Below, in pieces: positions 54,230 through 64,000 of a stretch of DNA of 64,000 nucleotides. The position numbers and the translations under genes are program-made. The stretch is from NCBI GenBank assembly GCA_029237695.1, contig CM055265.1:119985078-120049077 (forward strand), read 5' to 3'. The DNA comes from Conchocele bisecta. Lineage: Eukaryota > Mollusca > Bivalvia > Lucinida > Thyasiridae. Position 1 is the stretch's first letter. Each line of letters opens with the position of its first letter. The notes under the pieces were generated by a model. The model searched no databases and was not told where the DNA came from. It saw only the letters and a program-made list of their open reading frames with translations.

Positions 54230-54727
54230 TTTTTTAAGTGGCGATTCTTTTATTTTCCCCAGCGGAATCCCTGTTAATGGCTGTTATACATGTACTGACT
54301 TCTTTTTTAATTGAAATGGATTAATTATAGCAATATTTTTTCAGGGGAAAATGTGATCTATTTAATGCTAAATATACCTCAGAATGAAGCACAGAGCATC
54401 TAGAATTGAACAAAAATTTGGGGGGGGGGGCATGCACCCAGACCCCCCTAGCAAATCGCAGCGCAATCCTATGCTCAATACATGTAAATCCAATAATTGT
54501 TTAGAAGAACACATTGTTAATGTGAAATTTACTACAGACTATCATAATTTTGCACTTACAAACATTTTAGTCGTACAAAGTTTAGTGAAACGGGGCCCCT
54601 GGACACTGTGAAGTTTTTACCTCTTACTTCCTTATCTGACGTGTGCATACTCTGTCTGTATGATGATGTCCACCAATTTGATTAATAGAAATTTGCAAAT
54701 TACCAGTCTCCAAATGTGAAACGAATG
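54230..54727. other. Intergenic, no gene seen
   Basis: AT-rich sequence with a G-run (54420-54429) followed by catgcacccagaccccccta; probably an old MITE end. Nothing else. Confidence 0.4.
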
Positions 54728-54840
54728 AACAAACGGCGGAGTGGTCAAGAGTGTCGGACTGCTGATCATACCTACGGTTGTGCGTTCGAGCCTCCCCAAG
54801 GTGTGCGGTATGCTTGAGCAAGACTTTAGTTCACCTAGCT
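54728..54840 (+). mobile_element. tRNA-like sequence (SINE head or tRNA pseudogene, Ser/Leu type)
   Basis: GGCGGAGTGGTCAAGAGTGT...CGGACTGCTGATCAT resembles a class II tRNA D-arm and anticodon region, and GGTTGTGCGTTCGAGCC gives the B box. The acceptor ends do not pair and the anticodon stem is poor, so a working tRNA is unlikely. The downstream text tgcttgagcaagactttagt fits a SINE body. Confidence 0.55.
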
Positions 54841-54887
54841 GCACATGCATACCGGCTAGTCCACAGTAACGTCAATATATTTGATTG

Positions 54888-55209
54888 CAGAGCTCCAGAT
54901 AAGCTTTGTGTCGAAAGCGTACTATACCCCCTGATTTCAAAATAATTGCGTATTTTACTTTTACAAATGATTTTCTTCATTACTAAATAGGGAACAAATT
55001 ATAAAAAAATATAACAAATTTAAACATTCAATTATTTGAGTGAATTTTCATCTTTATGACAGTATTTTCACTACTCAATTTGAAAATCAATGCGTAGTTT
55101 CACATTGCTGTGCGTATTTTGTACTCCCACTTTTGATACTCAATGCGTATTCAGCTATTTAAAAATAATTGCGTAAAATACGCCAATACGCACCTTATCT
55201 GGAGCTCTG
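54888..55209. mobile_element. MITE of the CAGRGCTCCAGATAAG family (copy 5)
   Basis: CAGAGCTCCAGATAAG and CTTATCTGGAGCTCTG, 322 bp; flanks TGATTG / TAATTG agree at 5 of 6 positions. Confidence 0.8.
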
Positions 55210-55281
55210 TAATTGTGCGTCCATTTAATTCACATGCTTGTGAGTACCAGTAATCTAATATGGCCCGGCAGTATGGTGTCA

Positions 55282-55447
55282 TATTATAGGAATGAATGGC
55301 CTTTTTGTGGAATTTATCGGGGTATAAACTTGGAAAAGTCGCGGGAATACTGGACGAGGCCTTCCGGCCTTCGTCCAGTATTCCCGCGACTTTTCCAAGT
55401 TTATATCCCCGATAAATTCCACAAAAAGGACATTCATTCCTTATAAT
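55282..55447. other. Long palindrome, ~75-bp arms around GGCCTTCCGGCC
   Basis: The left arm (ggaatgaatggcctttttgt, ggaatttatcggggtataaa, cttggaaaagtcgcgggaat, actggacga) is followed after a short centre by its reverse complement, ending acattcattcc at 55440. Only a few mismatches are seen. The RNA would be a long perfect hairpin. It is unlike the other hairpin families here. Confidence 0.9.
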
Positions 55448-55743
55448 TCCAGCATTTGAAATAAATTCATCAAGAAAATGTGTTTATTTTCCGTTTTCTT
55501 AAGAATTATTTTAACTGCGCCTCACGGTTATGGAAAGTAGTTCGGTGTGGGAGTTTACTGGGATATAAATTTTGGACAGAGACTTGCTACGGGCCAATCA
55601 AATGTTAGGGAATTGTGTAAATATTTTTGTGCTGGAATTATACAGGGTTAACTTTGTCGATTCTGTACAAATATTTACATTACCGTAATCACAGATTTAT
55701 GTTTGATAATCTTTGCAATAATTGGATCTTACAATTGATCATC

Positions 55744-56541
55744 CAGCGCTCCAGATAGGTTTTGTATCTAAAGAGTATTACGGTATACTCCATATTTGAA
55801 ATTCAATGCGTATTTTACTTTTTCAAATGTATTATTGTGGGTGGTGGTCGGGCGAACGAGACGGCGTAAATTAACGATAGGGGTGCCTCCTTATAGGAAT
55901 CACGCCCCTGGTTTGGCTCTCCGGTACGTTTTTATCTTTGGCGCTTTTGTTACCTGGTAGTTGAATTGGGTTATTGCCCATTATAAAAGTAGTAAGATTA
56001 TTACTGATCCTACTGCTTTTGGGAGGGGCCAAGTGATTCTGGTGTGGCGAGGACCTGGCATCAGATCCGGATTATTCTGATTTCAGGGCTGAATATATAG
56101 TTTTGTTATTGTAAATGTTCAGTTCTGATTTTGGGATTTTCTCCCCATTTGTACATGTACTGGAAATGTACATGTACTTGTATAGGTAATATATGGGATT
56201 TTGTACTAAACCCATTGACCTGGCTTTAAATGACCTTAGCTGTTGATAGGCCGTTAAACGCCAACAAACAAACAAACAAAACAAATGTATTATTGATTTT
56301 CTTCCTTATTAAATAGTGAACAAATGATAAAAAAAATAAAAGAAATTTAAAATTCACTTATTTCAGCTGCAAAAATCAAACACCTGTACTGTTGCAGCTG
56401 ATCTAAGTAACTCGATTGGAAAATCAATGCGTATTTTCACATTGCTGTGAGTATTTTGTACTCCCACTTTTGATAATCAATGTGTATTCTGCTAAAATAA
56501 GTGCGTAAAATACGCCAATTCACACCTTATCTGGAGCCCTG
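55744..56541. mobile_element. MITE of the CAGRGCTCCAGATAAG family (copy 6), split by a SINE
   Basis: CAGCGCTCCAGATAGG at the left and CCTTATCTGGAGCCCTG at the right; flanks ATCATC / ATCATA agree at 5 of 6 positions. The retroposon 55838-56281 is inserted within it. Confidence 0.8.
55838..56281 (+). mobile_element. SINE-like retroposon S with exact 14-bp target duplication
   Basis: tgggtggtggtcgggcgaac...gccgttaaacgccaacaaac(aaac)n is flanked by exact CAAATGTATTATTG (55824-55837, 56282-56295). The (CAAA)n tail and long exact duplication show target-primed insertion into the MITE. Confidence 0.9.
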
Positions 56542-57436
56542 ATCATATCATTTTACTGTGGAACGCTTGTACTAATTGGATCACATGTCCATATTCCAGC
56601 CTGTGTCCATTGTCCTCTATCTAGAACACTTTGTTTTGTACTCAAATTTTGTATATATTGTATTGTAATTATCATCCGATGGTGCCATGAAATGGTGTAC
56701 GTGAATAAATAGTGATTATGTACATAGGTTATATTAATGTTTATGTGTATAGTTTACATTATGGCAGATTTATATTCAATTATATCGTGCTTCTATCTGC
56801 ATAATTGTGTACAGGTAGTTTCTATATGAATCGATTTATATTGTTAAAATGCAAACTTTTTAGCTGATTACACTATTTGCTCTACTTTCATGTTTCGTTA
56901 TGAAAAGTAATATGCAATAGCTGAGTAGAAAGCATTGTACTGTTAAATGTCACTTGCAAGCAATACTTAATTAACCACGAACCCACTCTTCCAATGTTTC
57001 AGTTCCAATGCCTTTATCAAAGAATTAGTATTTACTATCCGCTAAGTGGCATGCATTTCAGATGGAAATCTTGAGATTATATATATATAATTTTATTTTG
57101 GAAAGTTGATCTTAAAATTTCGTCATTTACAGAAAATATCACAGTTTTCTTAAATATTTTTCAAGAAGAATCGCACACCTTCTTGGGTACAAAATCACAT
57201 GGCCATATAATCTAATAACAGTAGTTAGTTATTATCATACTATAGATAAATCTCTCAATAGTTTTCATCCAAGTGCTGATATTTTCCCGTCAAATCAGAA
57301 GTAGCATGTTTCGTGGTACATTTCGTGTATGTTTTCAGTGCGTCTTCATTATACAGTGTGATATGTGGTTAAGGCATTGTGTGCCCCTGGCCGAGTAAAA
57401 ATGTAAGGAAAGTCTGATTAGGTACAAAGACGTCCC
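56541..57436. other. AT-rich sequence; first part is duplicated downstream
   Basis: 56542-57162 is copied at 58147-58772; 57163-57436 is single-copy here. No exon of the receptor and no other gene is seen. Confidence 0.5.
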
Positions 57437-58772
57437 GTGGGTGGTGGTCGGGCGAATGAGACGGCGTAAATTAATGGTATGGGTTCCTCCTTATAGGAAT
57501 CACGATTTGCCTGGTTTGGCCCTCCAGTACATTTTTATCTTTGGCTCTTTTGTTACCTGGGAGTTGAATTGGGTTATTGCCCATTATAAAAGTAGTAAGA
57601 TTATTACTGATCCTACTGCTTTTGGGAGGGGCCAAGTGATTCTGGTGTGGCGAGGACCTGGCATCAAATCCGGATTATTCTGATTTCAGGGCTGAATATA
57701 TAGTTTTGTTATTGTAAATTTTCAGTTCTGATTTTGGGATTTTCCCCCCATTTGTACATGTACTGGAAATGTACATGTACTTGTATAGGTAATATATGGG
57801 ATTTTGTACTAAACCCATTGACCTGGCTTTAAATGACCTTAGCTGTTGTTAGGCCGTTAAACGCCAACAAACAAACAAACAAACAAAACAAATGTATTAT
57901 TGATTTTCTTCCTTATTAAATAGTGAACAAATGATAAAAAAAAATGAAAGAAATTTAAAATTCACTTATTTCAGCTGCAAAAATCAAACACCTGTACTGT
58001 TGCAGCTGATCTAAGTAACTCGATTGGAAAATCAATGCGTATTTTCACATTGCTGTGAGTATTTTATACTCCCACTTTTGATAATCAATGTGTATTCTGC
58101 TAAAATAAGTGCGTAAAATACGCCAATTCACACCTTATCTGGAGCGCTGATCATATCATTTTACTGTGGAACGCTTGTACTAATTGGATCACATGTCCAT
58201 CATATTCCAGCCTGTGTCCATTGTCCTCTATCTAGAACACTTTGTTTTGTACTCAAATTTTGTATATATTGTATTGTAATTATCATCCGATGGTGCCATG
58301 AAATGGTGTACGTGAATAAATAGTGATACATAGATTATATTAATGTTTATGTGTATAGTTTACATTATGGCAGATTTATATTCAATTATATCGTGCTTCT
58401 ATCTGCATAACTGTGTACAGGTAGTTTCTATATGAATCAATTTATATTGTTAAAATGCAAACTTTTTAGCTGATTACACTATTTGCTCTACTTTCATGTT
58501 TCGTTATGAAAAGTAATATGCAATAGCTGAGTAGAAAGCATTGTACTGTTAAATGTCACTTGCAAGCAATACTTAATTAACCACGAACCCACTCTTCCAA
58601 TGTTTCAGTTCCAATGCCTTTATCAAAGAATTAGTATTTACTATCCGCTAAGTGGCATGCATTTCAGATGGAAATCTTGAGATTATATATACATGTATAT
58701 AATTTTATTTTGGAAAGTTGATCTTAAAATTTCGTCATTTACAGAAAATATCACAGTTTTCGCAAATATTTT
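57437..58772 (+). repeat. ~1.33-kb duplicate of 55838-57162 beginning exactly at the SINE 5' end
   Basis: It starts tgggtggtggtcgggcgaat and contains the whole SINE, the right half of the MITE (ending ttatctggagcgctg), then gaacgcttgtactaattgga...cgtcatttacagaaaatatc. Identity by eye is very high, with a few substitutions and small indels. The left half of the MITE and the SINE's left target duplication are not copied. Confidence 0.85.
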
Positions 58773-58905
58773 TCAATCATCAAATATATGCAGTTATTAG
58801 TTCTATATGAAATAATGCATTTCAGGAAAAATAAAGATTACTCCCTCAAAGTAAACTTTGCTAGAAAAGTATACTTTGCAATGTTGGTGAAATCGGCTAC
58901 AGATG
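58772..58905. mobile_element. Right half of the CAGTAGCCGATTTCAC element
   Basis: tcatcaaatatatgcagtta...tactccctcaaagtaaactt...gtgaaatcggctac matches 33468-33594. The left half is missing. Confidence 0.7.
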
Positions 58906-59196
58906 CAGGTATCGATTATCATAATTCTTCTGCATCAGTGGTTATCAGTGTGTTCCCCCATGTAATGCCTGTGTCAGGATACGAGTCTTGGAATGTCGAG
59001 TATATTGGTATTAATCCGGTGGACACCTAATAATTGTGTTGTCAGCCCAAATGCACGATGGACGTTTCACTGAATGATGGAATGGCAAACAGAGCAGGCT
59101 GATCCGGATCTACACTGGTCGCAAATCCCATAAACCCCATTTCTCCAGTAATGGTGTGAATGGTCGATTTTGAGCACAGGGTAACCATTCTACATG

Positions 59197-59332
59197 TTAA
59201 AGGTACATGCCCACTCGGTAGGCACAAACTGTTCTTTACAGGAATTAAATAAGTGTATACTTGTGTCACTATTCCACTAGTTCTAAAAATTACAAGTGCC
59301 CACTATACAGATATAATCATTTAGTAATATTT
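59197..59332. mobile_element. Left half of the TTAA MITE
   Basis: TTAAAGGTACATGCCCACTC, ggtaggcacaaactgttctt... to taatcatttagtaatattta matches 27653-27788. It is cut by the pearl-like head at 59333. The right half is not seen. Confidence 0.8.
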
Positions 59333-59700
59333 ATTATGCCACCGCAACGATAGTTGTCGGTAGCATATAGTGTTTACCCTGTCCGTCCGTTGGTCTGTCC
59401 ATAGACAATGTTCCTTGTGCAAGGAACTACTTCTACAGTTTTGTTGATTCTCTTCATATTCGGTATACTACCATCAAGTACACGAGTGCGTAATGTACAT
59501 TTTTTCGCTCTCCCACCGATCCATCCGCAGTTCTGCCCCTTTTTCAACTTTGAAAATACTATTTTTCCTTACCCGGCGAACAACTTCTACATACTCGGTA
59601 TACATCCCAACCATCAAGTGCAGCAGTGCATAACCTAAAACATTCGCTTTCCCACCGTTCCATCTGCAGTTATGCCCCTTTTTTCGACTAAGAATATTTA

Positions 59701-60864
59701 TTTAGCAAAACAAGAAACGTCCCTCTTTTAAATGTGAAATTATCCGTGTTAAAAAAGCTTCTCATTGGTTCTGTTTTCATTATGCCACGGCTTTGTGAAA
59801 AGGACGGAAATCAGGCAATTGGGAGGTTGGCGTGACGGCATGTGCCGTTGCATGTCGGTTTGGGTGCTGCAGGAAAACGATTGAGCGACTTGTGGCACGC
59901 TATAGGGACACTGGAGACGTTCGCGACCGTCCTCGAGCTGGTATGGTAGGCCTCGTGTGACAACGGCAAGACCGGACTGTTATAAGTGCGTCAACGCCTT
60001 TTGCCAGCCATCGTCACGGCTCGGCGTTACAGGGTCTCTGGGCAGATCATCCGTAATCGGTTACGTCGTAACGCACAACCAATCAGAGCTCCTCGCCCGT
60101 ACACTGGTCAGGTGATGACCAGGCGTCACCGTGCCTCCAGGCTGTCAACCCCATCTTAATTGGAGGCGGGCTGACTGGAACAGAGTTCTGTTTACAGACG
60201 AATCTTGGTTCACCATCAGCCAAGCAGACGGCAAATTGCGTGTATACAGACGCAAGAACAAAACATTCGCGGACTGCTGTGTGGTGGAGAGGGATAGGTT
60301 TGGAGGAGGAAGCGTAATGATCTGGGGCAGGATTAGGAGAAACCGCAAGACAGAGCTGGTAATTATACAGGGCAACATCACTACCCAATGTTATATTGAA
60401 GACGTTTTAAGGCCACATGTCTTGCCATTCATTCGTAATCATGGTCCTGGCATGACGGTGCACCAAGATAATGCACGCCCGCACGCTGCCAGGGCCACCA
60501 CACAGTTCTTAGCAATGAACAACGTGGACGTCATGCAATGGCCTGCGGTTTCCCCCGATCTTGACCCTAACGTTCGGAACACTAGGTCAAAACACCAGAT
60601 TAGCAATGCTCGTCAGCTTACGCTGGCATTGCAGCGCGAATGGTGTAATCTGCCTAACGCCATGATCATGCGTTAATGTACATTTTAAATCAAAATGTAT
60701 CCTCTGAAATTTAACAAACGCGTGACAAATTTATTCAAATTTCAAAAACTGATGTCGATCCAGAAATTAATGAAGTTTATTTTGGTACTGGTTTTGGCCC
60801 CGTGACTCTTAGATTTCTGGCAATCGTCACTTAAATAGGGAGGGACGTTTCTTGTTTTGCTCAG
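59701..60864 (+). mobile_element. Tc1/mariner-like transposon, inactive
   Basis: The right TIR reads GGGACGTTTCTTGTTTTGCTCAG|TA. The left is TA|TTTAGCAAAACAAGAAACG...TCCCTC, with three changes at its outer end. 1164 bp, TA target duplications, containing the broken transposase gene below. Confidence 0.85.
59782..60676 (+). pseudogene. Tc1-like transposase, frameshifted
   Basis: From ATG 59782 the first frame gives MPRLCEKDGNQAIGRL, the usual start of a Tc1-type DNA-binding domain, but it loses frame near 59830. The residues GKRLSDLWHA and the later text ERPRAGR-like are split across frames. The catalytic part is open at 60131-60676. It has VLFTDESWF (first D), GGSVMIWG, VHQDNARPHAA (second D) and PAVSPDLDP. 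In active relatives SPDLNP is followed by the E-containing part of the DD34E triad. Here the text after SPDLDP diverges (NVRNTRSKHQ), pointing to a small deletion or frameshift that removes the third acidic residue. The enzyme would cut and paste the element at TA sites; this copy cannot. Confidence 0.85.
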
Positions 60865-60935
60865 TATATATTTGTTCCTTATCCGGCAAACTACTTGTAC
60901 AGTTTTTTTGCCAATTTTCTTCATACTCCTGCGTG

Positions 60936-61556
60936 GCAGGTGGGTGTATGCGATGGGTAATTTAACGATCGGGGTTCATCCTTACCGACTGGAGACCGGG
61001 TTTGGCCCTCACATACGTCTGGCATTTTGTATGCGACAGTTTAATCTGGTTATACCCGTTATGTGAGTATTACAATTATAATCCTATTTTAGGGGAAGGG
61101 GCCAAGTGACTGGTGTGTGGTATGGACCTGGCACCAGGTCGGGTTATTCTTAATTTCCGGGCTGAATATATTTTTTCTCGATGTAAATATTCCGTTCTGA
61201 TTTCAGAGTTTCCCCCCAATGCAGCAGGTTAAAACTGGACCTGGTTTGGCCCTCACATACATCCTTGGCATTTTGTATGCGAGTTGAATCTGGTTATACC
61301 CCTTATGTGAGTATTAATTACGATTATTCGTAATCCCATTTTAGGGGAAGGGGTCAAGTGACTTTGGTGTGGAATGGACCTGGCACCAGATCAGGTTATT
61401 CTAATTTCAGGGCTGAATATATTTTTTCTTGATGTAAATATTTTTTTCGGAATTTCCCCCCAATGCAGCAGGTTAAATATGGGATCGAACCCGTTGGCCT
61501 GGCTTTACATGACCGTAGCTGTTGATAGGCCGTTAAACACCAATAAACAAACTCGT
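60936..61556 (+). mobile_element. SINE-like retroposon S, internally duplicated
   Basis: gtggcaggtgggtgtatgcg, gatgggtaatttaacgatcg, then the body. At 61240 the part from cctggtttggccctcacata is repeated, and the copy ends ataggccgttaaacaccaat aaacaaac at 61555. No clear target duplication. Confidence 0.75.
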
Positions 61557-61673
61557 GTAATAAATATGTAAACCAAAAACACACTATGTAATCTGAGCAG
61601 CTTCAATGTGTGGTTCTGTGGTTATTCAATAAAAGTGAATGGGTTAACATCCCAGCAACAGCGAGTCATGGGA

Positions 61674-62199
61674 CCCGGTGTCATATGATATTTTCACCCG
61701 CCTATTTTTTCACCCGCGGGTGAAAAAAATGCCATGAGGTTCTCACCCACCCTATAAGATTTTCCTTGTATATCATGGAATATGACTAATGTTGTTGCTG
61801 TATTGCTTGAGAAATATGACTTTCAAATATGATGGTGGCAAATTTGAAAATTTGAAAGTTGTGCTATGTCAATGGAAATGGATATGTTGTTTAAGACAAT
61901 TACAATTAGGTGATATTCCCATGGGTGAAGATATCATGGCCATGAGATTTTCACCCCCCCCCCCCCATTATATAAAAACCCAGATAGGACAAAATCCAGT
62001 ATAGACCAAAATCAGGGAATGTTTGTCTATATTTTATGGTCACTTTGATCTTAATTGTTTGATGGTTGATTTCTTGATTTGTTTTCCATAAGATAGAAGC
62101 AACACAGCAACAACAACATTTGACAAAAATATTGGAGGGCGGGTGAAAATCTCATGGCATTTTTTTCACCCACGGGTGAAAATCTCATGCGACACCGGT
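61674..62199. mobile_element. TIR element ACCCGGTGTC with CACCCGCGGGTG subterminal palindromes
   Basis: The left end ACCCGGTGTCATATGATATT...TTCACCCG and right end (cgggtgaaaatctcatgcga, caccggt) are inverted. Each also carries CACCCGCGGGTG or CACCCACGGGTG followed by aaaaaaatgccatgag. A further copy of ccatgagattttcaccc lies inside (61939). About 60-bp imperfect TIRs; no ORF. Confidence 0.7.
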
Positions 62200-62203
62200 T
62201 TCA

Positions 62204-62520
62204 CGTCTTATCCGAAAGACCAGTGGGTTGGAAATACTATAAAATTGATTGATTATTGGTGTTCAACATCCTATCAACAGCTAAGGTCATTTAAGGCCGT
62301 GGCTCCGGTTGGACTCTCGTATTTTACCTGTCCATCGTGAAGGAAATTCCCAAAATTAGAACCCAATATCCTGACCTGGTGTCGGGTCCATTCTACACCA
62401 GTCACTTAGCTCCAACCCCAAAAATAATACAATAAATATAGTAATATAAAACCCACAATCTGTGGATTGCAAGTCCGGTGTTCTAACCATAGACCACAAC
62501 AGATCCCTGGTTTTTCAATA
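62204..62520 (-). mobile_element. tRNA-derived SINE (minus), split by retroposon S
   Basis: On the minus strand the head (gttgtggtctatggttagaa, caccggacttgcaatccaca, gattgtgggtt, 62505-62452) and the tail part (atagtatttccaacccactg, gtctttcggataag, 62245-62207) belong to the SINE family of 41231. A (CAAT)n-tailed S retroposon (62246-62450) separates them. Confidence 0.65.
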
Positions 62521-62692
62521 AATAGAACCTTAAAATCTGTGATGATTTAATATATTTACTAGTATACTTGTTTATTGATTCATAAACTCGGCAGGGTTTC
62601 TATGCAATTGGTCAACTTGTTTAACGAGGCTTCGATAGTATACCAACAAAATTTAACGTTAGTCCCACGTATGGATGCATGTACGGACGACG

Positions 62693-63092
62693 TACGTTTG
62701 TTTATTGGTGTTTCACGGCCTATCAACAGCTAAGGCCATTTAAAGCCAGGCCAACAGGTTCGATCCCATATATAACCGGCTGCATTGGGGGGAAAAGCTC
62801 AAAATCGGAACAAAATATTTACATTGAAATAAATATATATTCAGCCCTGAAATAAGAATAACCCAACATGGTGCCAGGTACATACCACACAAGTCACTTG
62901 GCCCCTTCCCCAAAAAGTAATAGGAATAATCATATTACTCATACAGGGGGTATAACCAGATTAAACCCTCACATACAAGAATGCCAAAGACGTACCGTAC
63001 CGGAGGGCCAAACCAGGTCTCCGTTCGCAATACCGTTAAAGAATCGTGATTGTTAAATTACCCATCGCATTCTCCCACCTGGCACCCACACG
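62693..63092 (-). mobile_element. SINE-like retroposon S with ACGTACG flanks
   Basis: gtttgtttattggtgtttca at the left is the complement of the (CAAA)n tail; the 5' end (cccatcgcattctcccacct) is at 63090. It is flanked by ACGTACG on both sides (62690-62696, 63091-63099), a probable 7-bp or longer target duplication blurred by the (ACGT)n repeat. Confidence 0.75.
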
Positions 63093-63099
63093 TACGTAC

Positions 63100-63462
63100 G
63101 CCAATGTGCCGACTTTATCGCGCTGTCCAAAAGCGAGCGCGACAATAAATATCATTTTAAATCCTCACTTGTGTTTAACATTCTCTATATACCATTCAGA
63201 ATAAACTGTACTTGAATTTTTATGATGGGAGAATAAATCGATAAAGATTACGAGTGGTTTTTGTTCAGTATTTTATTGTTAGATTTTTGGACATACGTAA
63301 ATAATCGAGACTTTGTAAAAAAAACATACAAAAAATCAAGCACATACAGATAATCTTTGACACGATCAAAGTAAGCACTGGCATTAACATAGCCATTATC
63401 CACCACGGACTACAAACTCATCGGATGGTTGAACTATTTAGGCCTCTGGTTGAGGTGAGACC
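63100..63462. other. AT-rich, no gene seen
   Basis: No exon, repeat end or RNA gene is supported. Confidence 0.4.
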
Positions 63463-63464
63463 TA

Positions 63465-63731
63465 ATATGAGACACGCCAGGTGATTTTGTACCTTCGGAC
63501 ATCTGCGTAATTTCATGAAATACGTTTACAAAATTTACAATATTTTCCGTAAATGACGTCAAAAGTGACAAAATTTTCAGAGTACATGCGGAATATACAT
63601 GTAGTTCCGCATGTACTCTGAAATTTTTGTCAACTTCTGACTTTATTTAGGAAAAATATTGTATTAAAACGTATTTACTGAAATTACGCAAATGTCCGAA
63701 TGTAAAAAATCACATGGCGTGTCTCATATAG
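63465..63731. repeat. Fold-back element TATGAGACACGCC (copy 2)
   Basis: tatgagacacgccaggtgat...gtacatgcggaa is mirrored by ttccgcatgtactctgaaat...tcacatggcgtgtctcatat; arms of ~125 bp with modest divergence around atatacatgtag. Same family as 50128-50343. Confidence 0.75.
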
Positions 63732-64000
63732 GGTTGGTTATGCTGGTCATAAACATCATTAGGTCCGTTTATTGACATAAAAGCATCGATTATCCCATGG
63801 TCGCAAATGTATCTGGGCCATTGCTGTTCACAGTGTGTCTGCATATATCTGCATATATCTGCATAATGCAATAAATTCAGAAAAGTACCGGTATATATCA
63901 CAAGTCTTAAAGCTATACATCAGATGTTTAAATCATGTCTTGTATAAAACTGCTCTGTCAGAATGGAAATGTAGGGCTTATCAAGACACTACAGAGTTTA
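63732..64000. other. Window end, no gene seen
   Basis: AT-rich; a short repeat tgcatatatctgcatatatc (63840-63866). No coding signal. Confidence 0.4.

Larger units (their letters stand above)
59333..60934 (+). mobile_element. Pearl-like element with TATGCCACCGC head, split by a Tc1-like transposon
   Basis: Head hairpin TATGCCACCGCAACGATAGT...TGTCGGTAGCATA, then gtccgtccgttggtctgtcc and ~140-bp units (aacttctacatactcggtat, cgctctcccaccgatccatc). Unit sequence resumes after the Tc1-like insert (ttatccggcaaactacttgt, ttttcttcatactcctgc). The end is replaced by a SINE at ~60936. Confidence 0.65.

Noticed and set aside
54728..54805. Functional tRNA gene of Ser/Leu type
   Set aside because: A and B boxes are present, but acceptor and anticodon stems do not pair and the context is SINE-like.
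58890..59030. Possible cysteine-rich exon (QCVPPCNACVRIR) as the missing receptor stalk part
   Set aside because: With the acceptor at ~58905 the required phase meets a stop; the cysteine frame opens only after it. Spacing does not match the family.
60841..60858. Tc1-like right end CGTTTCTTG|TTTT as another CTTG-type Helitron terminus
   Set aside because: It is part of a proper TIR matched at 59701 with TA target duplications, so the likeness to the repeat T end is coincidental.

Overview
This is a window of animal nuclear DNA, almost certainly from a mollusc and most likely a bivalve. The evidence is AT-rich DNA with large introns and GT/AG splice sites, retroposons with a (TCAC)n tail, tRNA-derived SINEs, and many tandem-repeat elements with a (TCCG)n block, which resemble the bivalve 'pearl' (non-autonomous Helitron-like) elements. 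There is no bacterial-type gene organisation. Most open frames are chance frames or frames running through repeats.

One host gene is recognisable. Four plus-strand exons (22927-23956, 25084-25215, 33144-33261, 41612-41766) have compatible splice phases. Together they encode most of the ectodomain of a GPR158/GPR179-like orphan class C receptor (the metabotropic glycine receptor family): a basic, convertase-site-rich N-terminal region, a Cache-like region and an EGF-like stalk. The signal-peptide exon and the seven-transmembrane exons were not found. Candidate coding scraps lie at 48102-48250 and 49126-49385 but cannot be assigned.

The rest is layered transposons. 0-6 kb: a broken CXC-domain element gene, then a pearl-like element that has taken in a (TCAC)n retroposon, a 5'-truncated Ty1/copia element and a pogo-like MITE. 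6-14 kb: a 167-bp array, a duplicated ~1 kb segment, a GTC-rich microsatellite and a Helitron-like element with ~430-bp units. 14-22.9 kb: older duplicated sequence, a 2-kb TIR element, hairpins and a ~550-bp tandem repeat. 24-33 kb: MITEs with TSDs, SINE-like retroposons and nested Helitron-like elements inside receptor introns. 34-36.3 kb: a dimeric tandem array. 38.6-39.5 kb: a 43-bp minisatellite. 40-41 kb: a pogo-like element. 42.6-48.1 kb: a composite of repeat families. 49.4-64 kb: more MITEs, a third ~430-bp-unit element, long palindromes, a ~1.33-kb duplication starting exactly at a SINE 5' end, and a dead Tc1-like transposon nested in a pearl-like element that itself sits in a TTAA MITE.

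The most informative observations are: (i) two structural classes of Helitron-like tandem-repeat elements, each pairing one type of 5' hairpin with one type of 3' terminus, with in-window empty sites showing T/T insertion; (ii) a receptor exon squeezed between transposons 13 bp and 25 bp away; (iii) an in-frame internal duplication in the receptor's ligand-domain exon; (iv) a MITE family with exact 6-bp target duplications.
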